DNA from: Theodoxus fluviatilis
Lineage: Eukaryota; Mollusca; Gastropoda; Cycloneritida; Neritidae
Direction: 5' to 3'
Assembly (NCBI GenBank): GCA_034096865.1
Contig: JAWQFJ010001262.1
Span: 122,774-186,773, forward strand
Length of the DNA: 64,000 nucleotides
The notes beneath the pieces were generated by a model. The model was not told the DNA's origin. It saw only the letters and a list, made by a program, of their open reading frames with translations, and searched no databases. The position numbers were made by a program, and so were the translations under genes. Below, piece by piece: positions 24,852 to 37,500 of this stretch; positions within the stretch are counted from its first letter, which is position 1, and each line of letters begins with the position of its first letter.

Positions 24852-27800
24852 CATGCATGCATGCATACATGCAGGCGTGTGTGTGTGCATGCGCGGGCTT
24901 GTGTGTGTGTAGGTGCAAATGTGTGTGGATATGTGTGCACATATGTCTGTACATGCATCTATGAGCATGTATGTGTAGATATAGATTTAATTGGGTGTGC
25001 ATTTGTGCGTGTCTGTCTCTGTCCCTAGCGCTACGACAGACAGAACAGCACAGTCCTTACCTCCATGAGGCAGAGCAGAGAGATTTTCTGTCTCATGATT
25101 GCCTCACTGGCCGCCAGATCAGGCTGCAAAGAAAAAGTCATCAATCACAAATGTACACGAGATAAAAATGAAAGGAGGACAGAAAAAGTTACTGAATCAT
25201 TTATGTAAAGTACATCAAGGGAAAAATTATGCTAAGCTCATATTTTTCTTTACATACAAACATTTTGTGTGCAGATATGGAAAGATATTCAATGAATCCA
25301 GTAAGTTTCTTAACAACAAAGAATCCAGTAGGAGGGGGCACTGGTCACAACATATACATGATGCATTCCTTCGGCAAGCATGTCTGAGAGCATGTCATTG
25401 TTATCCTCCCAGATCAAAGTAAGATGTCATAAATATAATTTGTGAGCAAACATGGGATAATATATGCATAATATAAAATTCTTGACCATCCATTTTATGA
25501 CTGAATTGCTATTACAATTTCCCCCCTTTCTTCTTCAACATGCTGAATACGATGTTTTAATACCCTCTTCATTAGGACCTCCTCTGTACAGAAAACTTTG
25601 AGCTTGTAACTAGAAAAGCCAATTGAATCAAGTTCCTAGAAGAGATTCAAATCCCCTGGAGGAGTCTTGCAGACCAGGAGCGTTGGCATGAGTGACCTTC
25701 TCAACCACACTCATTTGGCAAACCAGCAGCCAGCTTTCGCACAAAGATATACACATAATTACAGGGCAATTGTATACACCAGGTCATAAATAAATGCAAA
25801 TTTGCAGTAGCCAACCTGGTGACCCCAGGACTTTTTCAGTTCATCAAACTTGGTGATGTTGCCACTGTTGAAGGCGTAGAGCAACTTCACCAGCCAATCC
25901 CTCTCAGTGCCCTTCAATGACTCCAGGATCTTGTGAGCAAGCTGCAACACAAGCATCAGAATCCAATAGCAACATGCACACGCAAGCATGCGCACACACG
26001 CATGCACGCACGCACACACACTTTCATGTAAGGCCATCAACAACAAAATCACTAGAGCTGTTACGAGTAATAACAAGCCAAGACTTAATTTCCCTTGTTA
26101 TTTGTTGTTATGAAAAGCGCAAGGAAATCAATTAAGGCTATGTTCTGGTGTCAAAGAGGAGGTAATTCAAAGCAATATTTGTCCTTTCTTTTTTGAAAGT
26201 ACATTATTATACTATTAAAAAGAAGACATTTATCAATTTTTTTNNNNNNNNNNNNNNNNNNNNNNNNAAAAAAGCAGACAGTACCAATTAAATTGTGCTA
26301 TTTTAGTACTTTTTAACGTGATTTGAACCATATGAGTAGCAGAGAGGTAATGTAGGATGGTTCAAGAACGAAGGGACACAAAAATCTGAAAATCGAAGAT
26401 TTTGTCATTTTGAACCCCATTTACACCAGAACATAGCCTTAAAACATGACTAGCTATTGAATCTTCATCTATGAGTAGATGGGCAACACTGCAATGTGTG
26501 TGTATAAGATGAAGACAGACATGTCATTTGCATGTCCAAAGAACCTGTTTAATAATCAATTAAAGTTTTCTATGATGCAGTGTTATGAGGCACTTCTCTG
26601 AATTCTAAAATGCAAGTAGCTAGAAACTCCCTACGGAGCGAAGCAGAAGACGGTCTTCAGAGGAAGAGCAGCCGTCGCCGAGTGTTTCGGCCCTATAATC
26701 TTCCTTACACTCTCGGGGGGTGGGCCACACCTGGACTGACCTCCAGGTGTCCGTCTTTCTGCCACTGTATTTGGAAGGGGCGGGGAGAAGCAATCGGAAT
26801 TAAGCATTTTTGCTCAAGGATGCAACTCTGGAATCCGAGCCGTTTCGAACCCCGCACCCTCTGCCTGCAGGTCCAGCGTGCTACCGCTCTTGCCACAGAG
26901 CCTCGCGAGGAACGCGCTCCCTTATTGGCAATGTTAATTGGCAATTAAAATGCAATGTTCATGGCAATCATCAGTTATTACATGTGAAATATCAGCTCAA
27001 AATTACAGCTGCAAAGTTTGATAATTCTTACACCTGAACAAGTGCCTACAATTTACATTTGTAGCTAATGCCTGCAATAACACCTGGGACATTTGCAAAT
27101 ATGTTCATCTGTAACAATTGTCTACAATTACATATGGCACATTTGCTAATATATGACCCAGCACCACAAAATGAGTAACAAGTTGTTTTTTGGCATATTT
27201 TGAGGTTTTGGTATCAACTTAAAGCCCAGAAACAGAACTTTCTATTGATACCAATATTATTCATCTCCTCTATTAATAAGGAAGTTACGGCCATTTGCAG
27301 TAAAAGGGTAGTAACACTTGAATTCTGAGAAAAGCTACGTCAATGTATAGGGACAAGGCAATGTATAGGGACAAAATACTCTTTATTTACCATAGCAACC
27401 ATACGTTAATAAGCATGAAACATGTCATACTGCAACTGAAGGCATCAAACTACCTCTGCAAAGCAACAGACAAACTTTTATCAGAAAAGTGCTATAAATA
27501 ATTCATAACTGTACTTAGCTATGATATCTCAGAAATGCCTCATTCTAATAAGACTTTTTGCATCCTTTGTTTCGATGATCAATGTTAATAAACATCAACT
27601 TTCTCCACTTTAGAGGTTAATTTTCAGTTCAAGACAGGACATGGTGTGCATTATGTGTAAACACGTCTAAAAATGGCTAAAACTCAAAATGCACCACATT
27701 GACCTATACCTCTATAAATAGGCTGCCCCTTCAGTTTTATCCGACTTATCACTCATTTTGTGGCGCTGGGTCACATATGTACATCTGTAACTATTGCCTT

Positions 27801-28532
27801 CAAATACATCTGGAATATTTACTGATACATCAGTAACTACTGCCTGCAATAACATCTGGGACGTTTGCCAATATGTACATCTGTAACAATTGCCTACAAT
27901 TACGTCTGCTCATACATAAATCTGTAACTATTGCCTACAATTACGTCTGCTCATACATAAATCTGTAGCTATTGCCTACAATAACATCTAGAACATTTGC
28001 TAATACATACATCGGTAACCATTGCCTATAATTGCATCTGTAACTATTGCTTATTATTACATATAGAACATTAGCTAATGTGTACATCTGTAAGCATAGC
28101 ACACATCTGAAGTGTTTGCCCCATACTGCAACACATGCCCCATGCATCACTGCACTTCCTCTCCAATCAAAGAGCAGCACTCACCAGCTCCCCAAAGTTG
28201 TAGATCCCATCTCCAAGAATGGCTGCCAGGCCCAGGTTGAATGCCCGCTCAACTTGCTCCCCACCTGTAGCAAGCCCACGCCACAGACAATCAATCAACA
28301 CCATTAAATCCCTAGTAGACAATTTTGCTGGTGAAATCTGTTTTAAACAATCACAAAGGCTCAAAGCATTTACTATAAGGTAGACAACTCTGGCTTGCTC
28401 ACTAGCTCCTTTCCTCTCTCCTCTGCCACATCAGGAAAATGTCGTGCCTTCACCATATTAAACTTGCATGACCCACTAAATCCAATCATCTTTCCACCAC
28501 TATCTCTGCTGAACTATGGCAGGAAACCAGAA

Positions 28533-28568
<36 letters not shown>

Positions 28569-31500
28569 CACAGAGTTGCCAACCCACCATCATGCCAAAG
28601 AGTAGCATCCAGAGCTTTTTGGAGTAGCATTTAAGAAATAGGCGTAGCTCACACGCACAAGAACGAAAATGGCAATGTTTGTGCAGACGGGGAGCGCTGA
28701 ACCGTCGGCGTGAAGCGGGGGGGGGGAGGGGGGGCTGTGAAGACGCTGAGCGCTCAACCGCCGGCGTGAAGCGTGTTTGTGTGTGTGTGTGTGTGTGTGT
28801 GTTCTACGTGACGGTCGAAAGTCCAGTTCGAGGCTTTGAAAAATCGTAGTTTTTCCCTGACGATCGTAGCATCGTAGCAAGCATGTCGAAATCATAGCAT
28901 GCTACACCTAAATCGTAGCACTTGCCAGCTCTGCACACACACACACACAATCACACTCACCCTGAAGGACGATTTCTAACAGTTCTCTTTTGTCTAGACC
29001 AAAGATGAATTTTCTTGAAAAACCCTGCAATGAGTAACAAGGGCAAAGCCCATACGACTCACATGCTTGACCTTGACCTTTATATGACCTTGACCTTCAG
29101 GTGACCTTCAAGGTCAAGGTCAAACAACTAAACCTACCAATGACATCATACACTAAGAAATGCTTTACACATTTTTCCTACCAAAACACATGTGACCTTG
29201 ACCCAAGGTCAAGGTCATCCAAGGTGATGCAACACAAAGCTGTTAATCCAAGACATAGGAAGCACAATGGTGCTTATTGGCACTTTCTACCATGAGATAT
29301 GGTCACTTTTAGTGGTTCACTACCCCATTTTGGTCACATTTCATAAGTGTCAAAGTGACCTTGACCTTGATGATATGTGACCAAATGTGTCTCATGATGA
29401 AAGTATAACATGTGCCCCACATAATTATTAAGTTTGAAACAGTTATCTTCCGAAGCAAGGTCAACCAAACTGGTATCAAAAGATAGGGCTTACTTTGCCC
29501 TATATACCATATATAGTTAAGGTATCCAATCTCAAAAACTTCAGAGAAAATTGAGAAAATGTGAAAAATGACTGTTTTTTAGACAACATTTATGGCCCCT
29601 GCAGCCTTGAACTTGAAGCAAGGACAAGTCACTATGTATGTTTTTGGAGGCCTTGTCATCATACACCATCATGCCACATTTGGTATTGATAGACTTAATA
29701 GTCTCCGAGAAAAATCCAACGTTAAAGTTTTCGGACGCCCGGACGCCCGGACGGACGAAACGGGTGAGTACATAGACTCACTTTTGCTTCGCATGTGAGT
29801 CAATAAAACTGTTCCTATGAGGGTTGAACTCTTCCAACTGTAAATGTGTCTCTGATGGCCAACAAAGGGAAAATGCTTGGCATGGATAAAAAGTGAGCCC
29901 CCATTTTGTGAAATGTGGTCCCTGGAAGTAGGTAGTGGCAGCGCCGCACAAAAATGCGATCTAACGGGCAAAACAGACAAAATTGACGATTTTCATGGGG
30001 GCTATGTTTGGCTTACACAAGTACTACAGATGTGTAACTTACACAGAAATAAAGAACTTTCTTTCTTCTTTCAATTGAATGTATGTGTATTATTAAAGGA
30101 TTAGTATTTTTTAAGCAGCACACCAAAATATAGTGATACAGTGAAGCCGCGTGATCATGAAAATCCCGCTTTTCCAGCTGAGGCAGCAATGGGTGAGTTT
30201 TATGGTACTCCGTTTACTCGCCTGGCGAATTTGGGACAGACATTGCACAATGCTATATTTGGTATCAATGTACGCGAAATTAAGTAATAAATCGAATGAT
30301 ACCAAAATCCATCCATATCTCTAAAGTATAAACCCCTAAAAGCGAAAAAATCACAAAAGTGTCAGACATTTTGTGAAATTACATCAAGAAGCTCTGCTTT
30401 GACAACCCCAATCTTTAGGCTCAGATGAAAGAGAATTTAATAACCTTTAGGAATGACATATTGATTTTAGGTTGGCTAGTATGTTGCAATTGAGCGCTCT
30501 TTGTGCAGCGCTTCACTTGTTAAAGGGGAGGTAAATCTTCTGCGCCCCATGTTGTGTTGATAGACGCTAAGAAAGTCGCTAAGAAAGTGTTTTCTTTGCC
30601 ACAGACATCGTTTATGCACATTTAAATGTATTCTGCATGAATAAAGTCCACTACTGTGTCATCCTCACTTGCCATTAGTCGCGCATACAGGGCGCTTGGG
30701 GCAAATAAAGCCCGTTCGAGTCCCAAAATGATGTTTCTGAGGGTTATTTTACGCATCGACGGCCAGTGCGGGATCGAGGACGCCATTTGATTGGCTTGCA
30801 TGATGTTCGCATGACAAATTATCATATTTGTATTTACTGCAGTCAGCACAAATTCCTCTTTCAAATGCATGCAAAGATGCTTGTGTATACGATACTGATT
30901 GTCTGTAAACATACTTTTGATTCTGATGTCGATCGGGCGCACAAGCATGCCATTCTGCATTCTGAACACAGAGATTATAGTATCTCTGACACAGGTTGGT
31001 CACGTGACTTCGGCTCCACATTCCAATGATTTTACCAATCAAAATTCAACATGCTCAAAAGACCATTGAGAGTAAAAAGAGACGATTCTATTTCTCTCCA
31101 ATTATTTATCCCGATAGATAAACACAAATTTGGTGTTCTAATAAAACTAATCTATGAAATTTTCAGGAAATCATTTGAGAACTACTTTTAGCGCGAACGC
31201 CGTCAAAAGGTTGCAAACTGCCTTGAGCACGTGCGATTGTGTATCAGTAATTCACGCAATCTTTGGACCTACTATAAACGCAGCGAAAAGAATTCCTATG
31301 GCTCTGGGCTGGTTTCGTCAATCTACGGTTATACTCTCGCAAGTAATTGCTTTCTGGCCGGAACCTGTGGTCTAACTGCCTTCAGACTGTTTGACGAGCT
31401 CTACTTCGATCATTCGTGTATCGACTGATGGAGTCAGTAAGTGATTTAACCTACATTCCGTCTGTGTCTGTGTTGTGTTGTGTTGTGTCGAGTGGAAGTT

Positions 31501-34500
31501 TCTTCTGTAGGAATCCGTCCGATTCCGAAGTTCGATATTATCGGATAGCTCAGAAGCAGTTTTTCAAAGTTTAATCCTTCTAAGCATACATTAAATTAAT
31601 GATTCCTTTTCAGCAATAGCACTCAGCGGCTTTCTGTGTGTATCGTTCGAAAAGATTATGCAGACGGGATAGGTTGCCTTACTCGCTCAATGAAGTATAA
31701 CTATTGCTGTTGTATTCAAAGTCCTTATACTTAGTAGAGTTCACAATATTACACTCTTGTGATTCGAATTTTACCGCATACAAGTTTAACATTTATGGGA
31801 AATCGATGTTTAGAAAATGAATTGATGAAAAACATGGCTGCCAGTATCGAGTGTATCACAACAAGCGGAGGAATACACTGACGATGTGATATGCCATTCA
31901 GCGTGGCTGAGACTTTGTGTTCAGAACGGTGGTATGCATGTTATGGAAGAATTAAGGCTATCACGTGACCAACCTGTTGCTGAGACTATATTCACTAGTC
32001 TCAGCCACGCTGAATGGCCATTCTGGTCACTAATCAAGGCAACCTTGACATCCAACGAGTTTTCCTGGTTTAAATTGAGTAGTGTAGGGTTTGCGTGACC
32101 TTTACGGCATCAGCTTGGTATCCAATCGCTCTTGTGCGTATGTTTCCGATTGTCTGCAAACGTGACTTTGTTGCTGATGGTGATTGAGTACACAAGCCAA
32201 ACTGCTCGCTATTGTAAACGAGGTGACCTGGATTTCGCCGAGCTGAGTTTCTGTGGATAGCTTTGATTAGCTGGCGAAAATTTTGCACACTTTGGTTTTG
32301 TATCCATTGCATTCAGCATACATTCCTCCTTACAATTCATGAAGGTGTGATAGTGGATATTTTCCCCATTGTCTGCAAACGTGACTTTGATTCTGATGTT
32401 GATCGCACACAACTCCACTCGATATAGTAAGCAAAGGGGACTTCGATTTCAGTGGGGTACCTCATTTCGATTAGCCGGCGGACACTTTGCATGATGTTTA
32501 GGACATTAGTTTTATATCCAGATGTCATATTCAGCAGAAATTGCTTTTTCTGAAACGTCTATGTTCCGCTATGTTTTATTCAATCCTTTAACCGCAGAAA
32601 CACCAGAAATAGAGGTTAATTTTCAGCACAGTTTTAATAGATTATTTCAGTGCATATTAGTCAACAGTACCAAGTTTGAGGTTTAGAAAACGAGACCACT
32701 TACTTTCTCCCTCTAATCTGAGTTTTTTTTTAAACAATTACAGTGAACGGAGAGAGCAGAGAAGGGAATTTTCCTTTGCGTGGTCGAAGCCCCCTCGCTC
32801 CCATGATGTTCGAAAATGGTGCATATCTGGTGACCGCTGCACACATCAGTTCTTCCCAGTAGTGCGCTCTTTCGTTCTTCCGTGCCCTTATGCTCACACT
32901 CCATGAATGCAAAATTAGCAGAAAAGAAATATGAGACTTAAATCTTTGATTTCCACTAAGACTTTCTGACAAACGTGACATTTGCACATCACAAAAATCA
33001 CATGCAAAACAATGTATTTTTGGCCTCGCAAAGAGTTTCCCGCATAAACACACGTAGGCTGCCGCTACCTACTTAGAGGAGCCAACTTCTAATGCGTGAA
33101 CTGTGATCTACAGAGTGGTTGATTTCCCAAGGGTGAAATGTGTTTCTGAGAAGGGCCAACTTCTAAGGGATGAAATGTGACTCTAACTTAAGAGGCGTTA
33201 ACTCACTTGGCAGTTGCTCCACATCCACGCACCCCAGGTACCGCAGTGCGTCCTTGTAGTAGTCAGCGTGGTTGCCCATCAGCTTGTGATAGTTGCTACA
33301 CAGCTCATAGAAGCGACTGTGGACTGGGGTCACTCCGTCCAGGGCATCCAGCAATGCACGGCTCTCCTCCATGATCAGCTGTTAAGACACCATTCTTATA
33401 GAGGAACACATTAACCCTTCATTTTTTTAATAGGGGATGCGGATATTTAAGGGGGGACATGGCGTACAAAAACGGATAAATAGAAAATAAATCATAACTC
33501 AGGAAATATGAAAGCTATGCTAATGAAATTTTATCTTGGGAAAACTTGCTTTTCCCATCTTCTATGTATTTCCAATAGTGCCAGCAAATATCATCAAATG
33601 GGTAAGGTTCTTCGCGTTTTCACATGTTTTCTAGCAGGTTTTAAGTAGAGAGACTATTAAAAATAAATTACAGAGGGTTGAAACAACTAAAAAATGCTCA
33701 TGTCAAAATCCCCATAAAATTACATTTTGATCATTTTTATACCCGTGGCTCCCCTTAAAAAATCAACAGTGAAACAGTTGGAGTGCGTCTTGTCTCATCT
33801 ACCGTCATTTACTGTATTCTTGTTCGCCAATTTGCTATGGACTTTGCATTGTTTTCTGCACCTCCTCTTTTCCTCATGTCTAATAGTTCATGTGCATTTA
33901 ATGTGGAATCAACTGTTTTAATCATCTTCTTATTAATCTCTGGTATAGATGCAGCTCTGGCATTTTTATTGTTCATCTTTTGATATCTTTAATATGCAAC
34001 ATAATCATGTGTTATTCACACTGTTGTTCTTGTGCATATGTGTAGTGGAGTGGACAAGACAATTCTGTGATGGCAGCAATACACATGTGTATGTGTTTCA
34101 TTGTGTTGACCTGTATCGTATGACATTGCATTTGCATCTACGTGTTTCCTTGTCATGTGATACACCCCCGCTTAGGCAACAATCAAAAAACAAAAGAAAC
34201 AATGAAAAACAAGCTAGGATTACAAACTCATATCCCCCATATGTGTGAAACTAACTAACAACATAAGTTATGTGGTACGAGAGTCCGTCCTGTCGGTGTC
34301 CTATCTAAAAGCTCCTTGGTACGCCTCAGCTTGATGATGCCAGGCTCCGTGGTCGGACTGAAGTGTGCCAGGATCGGTTATTTGTGAGTACTTTTGGCTT
34401 CTCATCCTACATGCTCCCTTTCAGACCTCGGACAAAAAAAAACAACGGGTGCGACAAGCTTGGGCATCTATCTAGGAAGGACCAGCACGTAGTCGCAGCC

Positions 34501-37500
34501 AGCTCGTCGACTTGTATACGCGAGTGGTCGTTGGCGGGGCGCGATAGTCACACTGGTGTTACTTTATGATGCTACTTAAAAAAAGGGGGGTGGGCACCGA
34601 GGATAAGTAGGTGGGAAAGGAGAAAAGAGGGTGAGAGGACCAGCACCTGGACGTCCACCCGCAACGCCCACACGGCGCCCGTGCGCCAAAGTGTTTGTGG
34701 GTCCTCCACCCCAAAAACAAAACACAACACACCGTCAAAAAAAAAAACGCGGATCATTGTTAGACTAGAGACTAAACTATTTAAGGGCAAGTGTGGTCTT
34801 GTTTAAAAAAGGTTGGGGGGGGGGGGGGGGGGAAAAAAAAAAAAAAAATTTTTGTTTTTTTGTGGCTGAGCAAACGCAGACAGTATCATCGTGGGACTGT
34901 AAGACTATCCTATAGTTAGAATAGCCAGCAGCAATGCCCGTTGTCTCTCCCAAAGAAAATAAATTAATGTAGATTAAAATACCGTGAAAAAAATTCGTTC
35001 CAAATCCCCACTCAAAAGGGCTGGACTTTTAGAAGATGCAAAACAAGTCAAAGCATATTAAGTTTTATATACAGTTTCCACGTCAAAAAGTACAGAACTA
35101 GTAATATTTTTGCTTGGCTTTTCATGGAGGGGGTGGGGGAAAATGAAAGGGGGAAAATTAAAAAAATACTGCGCAAGTTGCAGCATTTGGAAACTGTGGC
35201 CCAAAACTCTGAAATCATCAATGTTTACACCTCTAGAGCCCTTCTAGGGACATAGCCTTAAGTGCTATCTTTTGCTCGAGAGGAGGGGGAGGAGAGAGAC
35301 GGGGGCTGTGAAGATGTCGAGGGGGCGCACGCACCAGGGAGGTGTGACGACAGCAATATTGGGGAAGAAAATGCAAACGAACATGACTCACACAGCAATA
35401 GATCAAGTACCAACTGTGTTTTAATGGGTGAAATCAATGTTTTCGTGCTGGACTTTCGTGTATAAACACTAACTATACCGAGAATGAAAGCTGCAAGACG
35501 AGTGCAGGCAGACTGAGTCGGACGTATAGGGAATACCCAGAGTAGAGAGCGTCGCAGAGAGACAGAGAAGAGAGAGAGAGAAGAGAGAGAGAGGAGAGGG
35601 AGAAGAGAGAGAGTATGACAGTAGAGAGAGTGCTCCACTCAACTGTGCACATTCCCTCACTTGCTTGCCGCCCCATCATGCGTGGGCAAAAGGTACAACG
35701 AAATCATTACAGAAGCTAAAAAAAAAACACCCTTTGTTCTTGGGGGGGGTGTCTTGGCTGGTATAAAAAAACGTCCTTAAAATTTGTTTCTCGTACCTCC
35801 TTTTTTCTGATCCCTTACACCACCAAAAAAAAACACAAACCCCCCCACCTCCCCCCCGCATACCCCCCCCACCCCCCCCCCCCCATCACGACCCTTCACC
35901 AACCCCCACCCAACAATGACCCCCCTTACACCACCCCCCCCCCCAAATCATTCACTCACTCACCCTGTCTTTGATCTTCTCAATGAACTCCACTGCTGCC
36001 TTGGGGTCTGAAGTAGAACAAAGACAATATTTGATAAAAATGAATTCCTCATAAAGGGCAAAAATACAGTCATTTCCTCAGAATTACTACTGTCAGTTAC
36101 AACGTTTATTTGGCAAATTTGTCAATCACTTCACGTCATGAAGAAACAGTCAGCCAATAATTAACATGCATGACACAAGGAATAAAATAAAGAAAAAACA
36201 ATTATTTGATGTATTGAATGTTGAACTTCACTGAAATGGTCTTCAGTGTGATCACTTTTACTAATAAACTCACGGACATAACAAACGCAAAAAAGTTAGT
36301 GTGTATTTTTAATATTTTAAATACAATCTTGAGATATTTTGCATACAGTGCCTATGCATTTGCACTCTAAACTACCGCACAACGTGCACATTTCGTACAC
36401 AACGTTCTGTTTATAGTGGCAAAGGACGGTCAAATGCTGCATGGTGATCGGCTCATGGGAGGCACTTGCAAGTTGTGCAGCAAAATTTGCTTGCTGCAGC
36501 AGTCTTCAGAGGTTGTACCGCGTCAACTTATGTAAAGCGAGTACCGTTGTTTGATAAAGATGTTTCTCTATTTCCTGTCGTGCTTTCATCTAGCTCCTCA
36601 GCAGCGATGGCCAAAGAATGTCAGCAGCATAGAGAACGCAACGCGAAACTGGCACAGTGGCACAGTGCTTGCAGGCCTCTGGCTGTACTATGTTCATCTT
36701 TTTTGTGGAAAGTCGCGGGGGGGGGGGGTGTTCCTCCCCAAAACAAAGAAAATAAAAAAAAAAAAAAAAGCAACCCAGTAAGGGGGGGGGCTGAAAAGGG
36801 GGAGGGGATAGCAACAAAAATACACGTGGCGGCGGTCGTTTTTGTTTCTTTTGGGGCACAACCTCATTTCAAATTGTTTTTCACAACTCTCGGGGGGTGG
36901 GGGGGTGGGAAACTATCTCACCCATCTAGAGCTAACCGTGTTTTCCAGGCAAACTGTCTGCTGTGCATGGTTGCTGAATGGGACTACTACTGTTGCCCCA
37001 AAAGGCAGTCAAGCCCTACCGTCGGATGCTCTTGATCGTGACCCCCCCCTCGGCATAGCCAAACACGCACGACACCACCCAACACACACACAACACAAAA
37101 CAAACAGAAAAGTCTGTAGTCCCTCTCATAAACCTGGGAGGGATAACTGATTTTATTGTCAGAATAACAACACTCGCGATTCTGTCCATTTTGGGTGGTG
37201 CGGCTCTAGTAATGGACTGGGACAGCGTAGTCCGTCTCCCTTAGACCGAGTTGTGCCCCCTTGGTGTTTTAGGTTCCGCCAAATCAAGCCAGCACCTACC
37301 CACGCCTTCACGCCTATCCTGCCTTCCCCCAAAGCCGAAAAAAAAATTACTCGAGAGCGAAGGTGGTTAGGGCGCGTCCATTTCAAAACCCACGACCGCA
37401 AAGCCCCATCCTTTTGGCGTGTGGAAACATATAACTTCCATATGATCATAAAGACATACGTAAAAAAAAACAAAAGATGTGTTAAGCACAGGTTAAAAAC

